Shown here piece by piece: positions 57,626-64,000 of a stretch of DNA of 64,000 nt. The notes below the pieces were generated by a model, which had not been told where the DNA came from, ran no database searches, and saw only the letters and a list, made by a program, of their open reading frames with translations. This DNA is from Calliopum simillimum (Eukaryota > Arthropoda > Insecta > Diptera > Lauxaniidae), in NCBI GenBank assembly GCA_951812925.1, contig OX638369.1:14599329-14663328 (forward strand), read 5' to 3'. The position numbers were made by a program, and so were the translations under genes. Numbering within the stretch: the stretch's first letter is position 1; each line of letters opens with the position of its first letter.

Positions 57626-59705
57626 TTGAACGGCTCATATAGATGACGGGTTTTCCATCTTAATCATATAAGTCGTTGATTGTGCAACCTAGGTAATAAA
57701 ACAATTGCACTAATACCACATTTGTGTATTATGCCAAGATAGTATTATGCTCATTGAACTATTCTATCAATTAATCTGCCGATAAGCACTTTTTTATACT
57801 TTTGCTTGTTTGTATCATTTTCGATAAGATAACGCTTATCAAAATTTAAATTAGACAAGAAGTTCTTATGTGAATTATTGATTTACGTCTTTTATTATTT
57901 TCTTTATATGACAGTCAGTGTTCAATAAAGAGCTTAAATTGGTTATTATAAAAATAAACGCTGCTTTGTGATAATTTAATTTTGATTATTTGTGACCTAC
58001 TTAATATACATATGTAGATATCTAGTGAAAAATATTGAATAAACTTTAAATAGAGAAATTCGTACAAGCCTGGTAAAGATAACGCATATTGTCCACTGAT
58101 CGAAAAATCGACCTCGAACTTTAGAAAAAGTTGTGTAAGAAAGAAATTAATTTCTCAGTGAAATAAAAGAAACGTACATCCATCAAATAGCATCATTTTT
58201 TACGATCCTTCTCTACATACCAACGAACTTCTAAAAGAGAAAAAATTTTAAAAATTTTAATAAAAGAAGTCATTAATTCAAAATTAAGTAAATTTTACTC
58301 AACAACATCGCTCAAAATCCAATTTGAGGCAAAAAGTTGCAATTTTCAGCTGGATTATTATAATTATAATTGCAATTGCCTCAAATTGGATTTTGAGCGA
58401 TTTTTCGATTTGTTCATATGGCTATATCTCGGTAACGAGCCGAAAATATTGTTTTGATGACTTCAGCAATGTTGTAGCTATTGAATAGAAGAAAAAAAAT
58501 GCAAAGCAAACTTAACCGAAAAAAATTCATCTAGTGCCCTAAAATCGCAAAAATAACCATAAAATCCTTATATGAGCAAACTTTGCAAAACGCTCTGGCA
58601 GAATTACTTGTTTTGGCGAGTACTTTCGACGCCTTATAACGGATTTTAGTTCATTTTTAATGTGTCGCACTGTGTTAGGAAAACAACGAGCAAGGAGAAC
58701 AAATCTGTGACACTTTCACGAAACAACCTAACTCGAAATTGGCAACTTTTCAGGAGAGCTAAAAAAATGTTTAACTACTTTTCAATAATGTGGCTCAATT
58801 TCGTTGATCCAACATTAAATCTCCTCTTTTAATACATTTTTACTTATCTTCAACTGTCAGCTGTGATTTTCTTCTTTTAGTTAGCAATACATCACCGCAC
58901 GAATGGCGCTGAGCTCAAATCTTGCGTGAGTTATGGGACACCCTTATATCTCTGGAACTGGAAACCATAGAGATATAGAAGCGTATTTAATATCATATTT
59001 ATGACTAAAATCCTGGAGAATCGTCTCATCTCGAGTTAGATTGTTTTGTCAAAAGTCCACAGAAATATAGAGCACTTAAAAATAAACCTTAAAAAAAATG
59101 CATGTGTAGTGCACCGCTATGTATACCGGGAACGACGTAAAATTGTAAAATTCGGGAAAGAACGGTTCTAAGAAATCAATTTCTGTAGAAATTTATTTAT
59201 GTGGCAACACTGTTTGTAACTTTGTTTTTGTTATGAAACGTCAACAAAATTTCTGACACGGAACACGGAAGAGAAAATTTTTAGTTTTTCAATTTTAAAA
59301 GTAGGAAAATGGTTAGAAATTTTTGCTAGAATAGTTAATTAAATTAATTTGTAAACATTGTGATGAATAAGTCAATTGATATTTAATATCATAAAAATAA
59401 ATGTGGCCTCCAGATGAAAATTTAGGTTAACAAAAGCAAAAAAAAAAACAAATCAGCGTTGATAAGGGATACAACGCAGGATAAAGAATATAAAAAAAGG
59501 TATAGAAAAGGCAACAAGGAACTGGAAAAGCGTAATCAAATGGCATAGAACCTATTTTTCTGGCCGTTTTTCATTTGGGAAAAACAGTTAAAACGCTCGG
59601 AAAATTTGCATTTTTATTCCGCCCACCGTATTGAAGTGGATATCAAGTAGTTTGGAAGGGGTTTATTTGCACTGGAGGTAGGGTAGCAATAGCACAACAA
59701 AAACA
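57626..59705. other. Upstream flank of the RUSF1-like gene; one palindrome, no other gene
   Basis: Unique AT-rich DNA. A palindrome lies at 58306-58405. The 500 bp before the ATG at 59706 should hold the promoter and 5' UTR, but I see no clear TATA box or initiator to mark a start. Confidence 0.4.
58306..58405. repeat. Perfect-arm inverted repeat
   Basis: atcgctcaaaatccaatttg with 'aggcaa' is exactly inverted at the right (ttgcct then caaattggattttgagcgat), with about 48 bp between that includes 'ttgcaatt..aattgcaatt'. Confidence 0.8.
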
Positions 59706-62700
59706 ATGAAGGTTCACTTTCGTGAGCAGTACGGCACCAAGGGGGAGGAGATACTCTATGTGACTCCAGCAGGTGAGTTTCTTTTGCTTTTTATGTTTTC
59801 TATAATCGTTTTTTAAATTTATGCTCTACTGCAGATCAAAACAGCATTGTACGTGTTCCTTTGCGTGGTGAAAAATTAGTTCATGAAAAGTTCTTCCTTT
59901 TTCGGCTACTGCAAAAAATATTTTTACCTACGGGCTACCCGGATAGTGTGAGTGATGATTATGCCGCCTATCAAGTGTGGGACACAGTGCAGGCTTTTTG
60001 TAGCACAATATGTGGTATGCTTTATTGAAGAATTTTTTAACCTTTTTATTACTTAATGAATTCTGATAATTCTAGATAAACGTAAAGTTATGAGCGAAAA
60101 TTATAAAACTCAGAAGCTCAACACAATATTGTAATTTCACTATTAACTTACTTCCACTTATTGCGTATTCATCTAGAGTTCCAATTTCTTAATATAAATT
60201 TTGATAGCACAGCAATGCCCATCATATCAATCAAGACCAAATTCTTAGCTGCTCAAACTTCATTCATTTCAATCTGATGAACTTTCCCTTTGAGCTAAAC
60301 TTAAGTTGTGAACGCTTTAAGAATTTTTAAGTGTGTTACTTAATGACATTTATATATTGAAAATTAATTTTTTAAATGAACGCTGTTAAACCTTAATTTT
60401 TTTGTGCCATTTCAACCAAATTTCTAGAGCTATAAGAAAATAATAGAAAGAAATCATTCTATCTTTAAATAATCCTAAACTTTTCGCAGTAAGTTTGGTA
60501 GAGCGATTTTATATTAAGGAAAGACTTTTCCCAGTGTGCCAAACGCACCCGTTTCGGCTCAGTAAAGGGTTCACTTTCTCGTATATTTTATCCGTTACGG
60601 ATCCGGTTCTGAACCGTTTGCGAGTCAAACTCCTCTCAACATCTCGAGTCGTTTTTTCAACTTTTACGAATCCGTTTCGAACCCGTAACATATTTCATAT
60701 ACGAATTCATAACGGATTCACTTTTTTTTTTTTTTTTTTTTTTTTTATTAATTAACAAAGTCCTCAGACGGATAAAATTCCGTGTATGAGAGGATGCATA
60801 AACTTAATAAACAAAGTTATAAAATTAAATAAATTAATTTTACATTTTTTCTACATTTGTAAATAGCAAGTTATTATCACATATAATTTTATCACCTTAA
60901 ATTTTTTAAATACAAATTTAATTTAATTTTGAAAGTATTAAAATTACTACAATTTTTTATATCTTCCGGTAGTCTATTAAAGAGCATTATAGCGCTATGC
61001 TTTAAGCTATGTAATTGCTTTGTTGTTCTGGCTTTAGGTACTTCGAGGTGATGTTTCTGACGCGTATTATGTTGATGTATTCCGTCCCTTTGTTTGAGAA
61101 TCGTTTTTGCTTTTGTATATGTATTTGCATTTTTCTACATAAATTAGCTGGTTGATATCCATTTGATTTGTGTCTTTATATAACTCTCTTGTTGGAGTTA
61201 AAGAGTTTTTGTTGAATAGAATTTTTATAGATTTGTTCATTAATCTTCCAATCTGCCCGATTTGAAATTTGCTGCATTGGCTCCAACTGCATATGTTGTA
61301 ACGTATTTTGGATAAAATATGGCCGGAATATATTAATTTTGCTGCATTTTTGTTAATTCTGCCGATTCTTTTAATCGCCATTATAATTGGTAAAATAGCG
61401 TGTTTCAAACCTTTTATATGTTGTTCATAGTTAAGTTTTTCATCTATAACCATCCCCAGATATTTTGCAGATTCTACCCTTTGTACTTCAGTGTTGTTGA
61501 TTTTCAAATTTATATTTAACACATTGACTGCCATGGCTATTGATTTCAATAGCCAGTACAGTTTCATTCAGGCTTGTGGCTTTGGATTTCCATAGCCAGT
61601 AGTTTTTTGTTATTTTGTCTCGTCATGAAAAATGCATAGCCTCTAGAATCAAAATTCAATACAAAATGGAAAGACTAATACCACTCTTAGTGCTAAGTGA
61701 ACTTGGTTTGAGGAGTTTGTGGTTTACTTAGATTTTATAGACATTTATTTTGAGAAATAATAAAACCTATTTCAGTGTGAGAAAATCTTAATAGGTAGAA
61801 GTCGAAAAAATAACGCTAGGGTTCTCAAACAATGCATACCTTAATATTCCTAAGCTTTATGTGTAAGTTTGGACGAATTTGAAGAACAACTCTAGCTTTA
61901 TTTTTTCGACTTGGTCACAATTAGGATTTTCCCACAATGTGTGCATTCGCCATCTTGGATTTAAGAATTCTCAAATTCTGGCTTCAGATTCGTGATCAGC
62001 GACCCCCAAAACCACCTGGTGATGAAATTTACGTGGAAATATTAAAAAAAAATTATTTTACGCTCCTTTTCGGCGCGTTTTACAACGTCGCCATATTGAA
62101 ATTTTTAAAAGCGCCACTGGGCTTCCGAAAGCTTTTAAAAAAACAAAAATTTTGGGATCCAAAACTTTATTTTCGCCACCATAAATTCTCGCGACGGAGG
62201 TGGCCGTTTGACGTGAAACGTCCCATACATATATTTATATACAGTACTGTTAACTTTGTAACACTTCTTTCTTCTTTCTGGCTATTGAAAATAATAGCCA
62301 TGGCACTTAGCAAACAGATAGACGTCTATGTTTACATAGGGTGCCGTGGCTATGATATTCAATAGCCAGGACTAAACCTTTTCTAGGACTTCCAAAAGTT
62401 GTAGAAACGTAACTACACACCTAGCAATGACTGTTATTTCATATAAAACATGAAATTAAAAAAAAAAAATTTTGGCACCCTGGGAAACAGTACAAAAATT
62501 AGTCTGGCAGTCAATGTGTTAAATTAATATTGTTTGTTCGAAGAACAAGGAAGTTCGTTTTTTGTATATTAATGCTGAGACCATTTCCGCATGCCCAATC
62601 GTAGTAAATTTTCATATCATGATTCATATTTTCCTCCAACTCTCTTTCTGTTTTTGCTGTCGTAATAAAATTTGTGTCATCGGCGTAAATATTGTATGTT

Positions 62701-64000
62701 GATTTAAATTTGCATTTTATAATGTTAGTTATGTAGAGTAAATACAGCCTTGGTCCAAGTATCGAACCTTGTGGTACTCCAATTTTACATGAGAGCTCAT
62801 CACTTATTTCACCATTTAATTTAACTCCATGAGGTCTATTTTTCAAATAACTCTCCATCAATTTGTTTGATACTCCTCGGATGCCCATGTCATGCAATAC
62901 AATTAATAATTTTTTATGTGCAACAAGATCAAATGCCTTAGACAAGTCTATAAATGTAGCCGCCACTATTTTTTTTTTCATCTAGAGCATCATATATTTT
63001 TTCCATTGTAGCTGCTATTGCCGACTCTGTACCACTTTTTGCCAAATGCTGTTCATTAAGGAAAATTTTAAGCGTTTACTACTTGTAATAAAAAAAAAAA
63101 AAAAAAAACAATCAGCCTTTGGTGGGATTCAAACCCGGGGTCCGTTGCATAGAGGTACATACAAAATTTACAAACATTTGGCATTAGACAACTGGCCACT
63201 GACACTGATGTTGAAATATAATGTTTCTATATTAAACAAATTTTTGTTGTTTTTTTATTATATTTTGTGTTTTTTTCTCTTCCCTACTTTGGATAAAAAA
63301 TAAGCAAAATGTTTTTTTTAAGTACCTTGCGGACTCGAAACGCGTTCGTCTCCGCTAATTTACCTTGATTCAAACCCTACCACAGGTGAATTGTTATTTT
63401 TTTTTTTTTTTTTTTTAAATACAGCATTAACATTCTTAAAAGCGAATCCGTTTTGAATTCGTATTTGATGTACGATACGGGTTCGAAACGGATCCGACAC
63501 TTCAGATGACGTTTTTTATATTTTTACGGACTCGTAGCGGGTGCCAAACGGATCCGGTTTTGTGCACATTGGGTTGATATAAAAATGCTTAATATGTGAA
63601 AAATGTTTATCATCAACGTTAATGTAGTTTTATTGACCATTTAAATTATAGAACACCTCAAAAGTTTAACTTAAAGTGAATCGTTGAATAATTGAATATT
63701 TACAAATATCAAAAATTTATTTTAAATTTTGCATTTGCTTTGTTATTAGCAAAAACAAAATTATATTTCATAGAAAATGCAATTAATATTATGTATACTG
63801 TAATTTCCCTAAGGTACTCTCTGCACACACGCTATACTCAAGGGCATTGGTGTGGGTAACGAAAACATAAATGCCTATTCAGCGACAGCAACCTGGATTT
63901 TTAAAGAAGGTAGCGGTCATTTAGGTCGTATTTTGTTTTCTTGGTGGAAAGGTGCACAACTTGATGTTGATTCTAAAAAATGGCGTTTGCGCGCAGATTT
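59706..64000 (+). CDS. RUS1/DUF647-family protein, exons 1-3 (3' end outside window)
   Basis: Coding exons are 59706-59772, 59835-60014 and 63814-64000 (continues). ATG in 'aaaacaatgaag' opens MKVHFREQYGTKGEE. Introns are phase 1 with gtgagt/gcag and gtatgc/aag borders; the reading frame is kept across both. Family hallmarks appear in order: LPTGYPDSVSDDYAAYQVWD, VQAFCSTICGTLCTHAILKG, GIGVGN, then ATATWIFKEGSGHLGRILFS and WWKGAQLDVDSKKWRLRADF. These match the N-terminal half of the DUF647 domain of human RUSF1 (C16orf58) and plant ROOT UVB SENSITIVE proteins (Arabidopsis RUS1/RUS2 act in UV-B and vitamin B6 related growth). The animal role is poorly known. About 144 residues are visible of roughly 400-470. 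Intron 1 is 62 bp; intron 2 is 3799 bp and full of transposons. No lesion is seen. Confidence 0.92.
60892..63060 (-). pseudogene. LINE reverse transcriptase, frameshifted and interrupted
   Basis: In protein order: NEQHLAKSGTESAIAATMEK (63055-62985), then a frame shift in an A10 run near 62968. Next are VAATFIDLSKAFD, GVPQGSILGPRLYLLYITNI and NIYADDTNFITTAKT (catalytic YADD intact), to NNINL at the TTAA insertion. It resumes NINLKINNTEVQRVESAKYL, GMVIDEKLNYEQHIKGL and IRYNICSWSQCSKF. Another shift near 61085 leads to RDGIHQHNTRQKHHLEVPKA, LFNRLPEDIKN and LYLKNLR, with TGA at 60892-60894. The pattern is jockey-superfamily/CR1-like. It is not functional. Confidence 0.85.
61520..62518. mobile_element. 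TTAA-flanked MITE inside the LINE (piggyBac-like target)
   Basis: The ends read cacattgactgcca and the exact complement tggcagtcaatgtg, each followed outward by TTAA (61516-61519 and 62519-62522). Near both ends are palindromes of the type tggctattg..caatagcca (61536-61560, 61578-61603, 62277-62302, 62347-62367), probably subterminal binding sites. Deleting the element plus one TTAA rejoins the LINE frame exactly. The 142-codon plus frame inside (61937-62365) has no transposase features. Confidence 0.9.
63090..63420 (+). repeat. Two B-box-like modules between poly-A and poly-T runs
   Basis: An A17-type run at 63091-63108 is followed by gtgggattcaaacccggggt (63123-63142). Later ttgattcaaaccctaccaca (63366-63385) is followed by an oligo-T run at 63395-63417. 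Both contain gattcaaaccc, close to the tRNA T-loop/B-box consensus. No full tRNA is present. The same theme occurs at 2250-2450 and 31260-31480. Confidence 0.45.

Larger units (their letters stand above)
60722..63070 (-). mobile_element. 5'-truncated LINE copy (jockey/CR1-like), minus strand
   Basis: A run of about 25 T at 60722-60746 is its poly(A) tail read from the plus strand. A 145-bp 3' UTR follows, then the ORF to about 63060. It carries a nested TTAA element (61520-62518). The 5' edge is near 63070. Confidence 0.8.
60530..63573. mobile_element. Composite inverted-repeat element in intron 2
   Basis: Outer inverted repeats of about 150-190 bp: left 60530-60720 (cccagtgtgcc, gttacggatccggttctgaa, 'gaatccgtttcgaacccgta') and right 63430-63573 (its complement, 'cgggttcgaaacggatccg', 'gcacattggg'). 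The words ggatccg and 'cgtttcgaaccc' recur in both arms. Inside are a LINE (60722-63070, minus) and a B-box segment (63090-63420). The original element without the LINE would be well under 1 kb. Confidence 0.7.

Noticed and set aside
61937..62365. 142-codon open frame inside the TTAA element
   Set aside because: No transposase motif or DDD triad; the region shares 'ccattttggat' type non-coding phrases with 38030-38260.

Overview
The window is AT-rich eukaryotic DNA and almost certainly comes from a higher fly (Diptera, Brachycera). Three things point there. Many CAA/TTG and CAG/GCT stretches are scattered through non-coding DNA. The repeats carry phrases familiar from fly interspersed repeats, such as a GGGCGTGGCACC core and a 'gacggacatggctatatcgact' type segment. 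The retroelements and transposons (mariner, an RNase H-bearing LINE, an RTE-like LINE, TTAA-inserting elements, a foldback element) are the usual fly set. I cannot name the species.

Only one host gene is clear. The first three coding exons of a RUS1/DUF647-family protein (relative of human RUSF1/C16orf58) begin at 59706 and run off the right end. Its second intron, 60015-63813, is filled by a composite element made of an inverted-repeat shell, a LINE copy inserted in it, and a TTAA transposon inserted in that LINE. One weaker candidate exon lies on the minus strand at 52344-52922. It is preceded by a good splice-acceptor-like tract and has an in-frame TGA followed by a CAR-YYA readthrough-type context. 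Two lower-confidence open frames lie at 1129-1420 and 33627-34160.

The rest is intergenic or intronic DNA built from repeats. From 0 to 6 kb there is a 39-bp minisatellite, a repeat with tRNA-like B-box modules, and two opposed copies of a 'GTAGGG' repeat. From 6 to 17 kb there are several inverted-repeat elements, a 1-kb minisatellite and a foldback element with a perfect 9-bp target duplication. From 17 to 22.5 kb there are GGGCGTGGCACC tandem families and a TTAA element. From 24.4 to 28.3 kb a roughly 420-bp tandem array is interrupted by two retroelements with target duplications. From 29.9 to 31.6 kb lies the second copy of the tRNA-like repeat, split by an 851-bp element. From 32.8 to 46 kb there is a GGATT microsatellite, twin hairpin elements, more tandem families, a LINE fragment and a G-rich tandem repeat. 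From 47.6 to 52.1 kb lie two dead mariners. From 54 to 56.5 kb a repeat is split by an RTE copy whose 5' part is inverted, the signature of twin priming.

No single new system dominates. The observations most worth following are a short motif recurring at eight or so places in both orientations, the B-box/oligo-T modules, the twin-primed RTE insertion, the TTAA element whose removal restores the LINE reading frame, and the possible readthrough exon.
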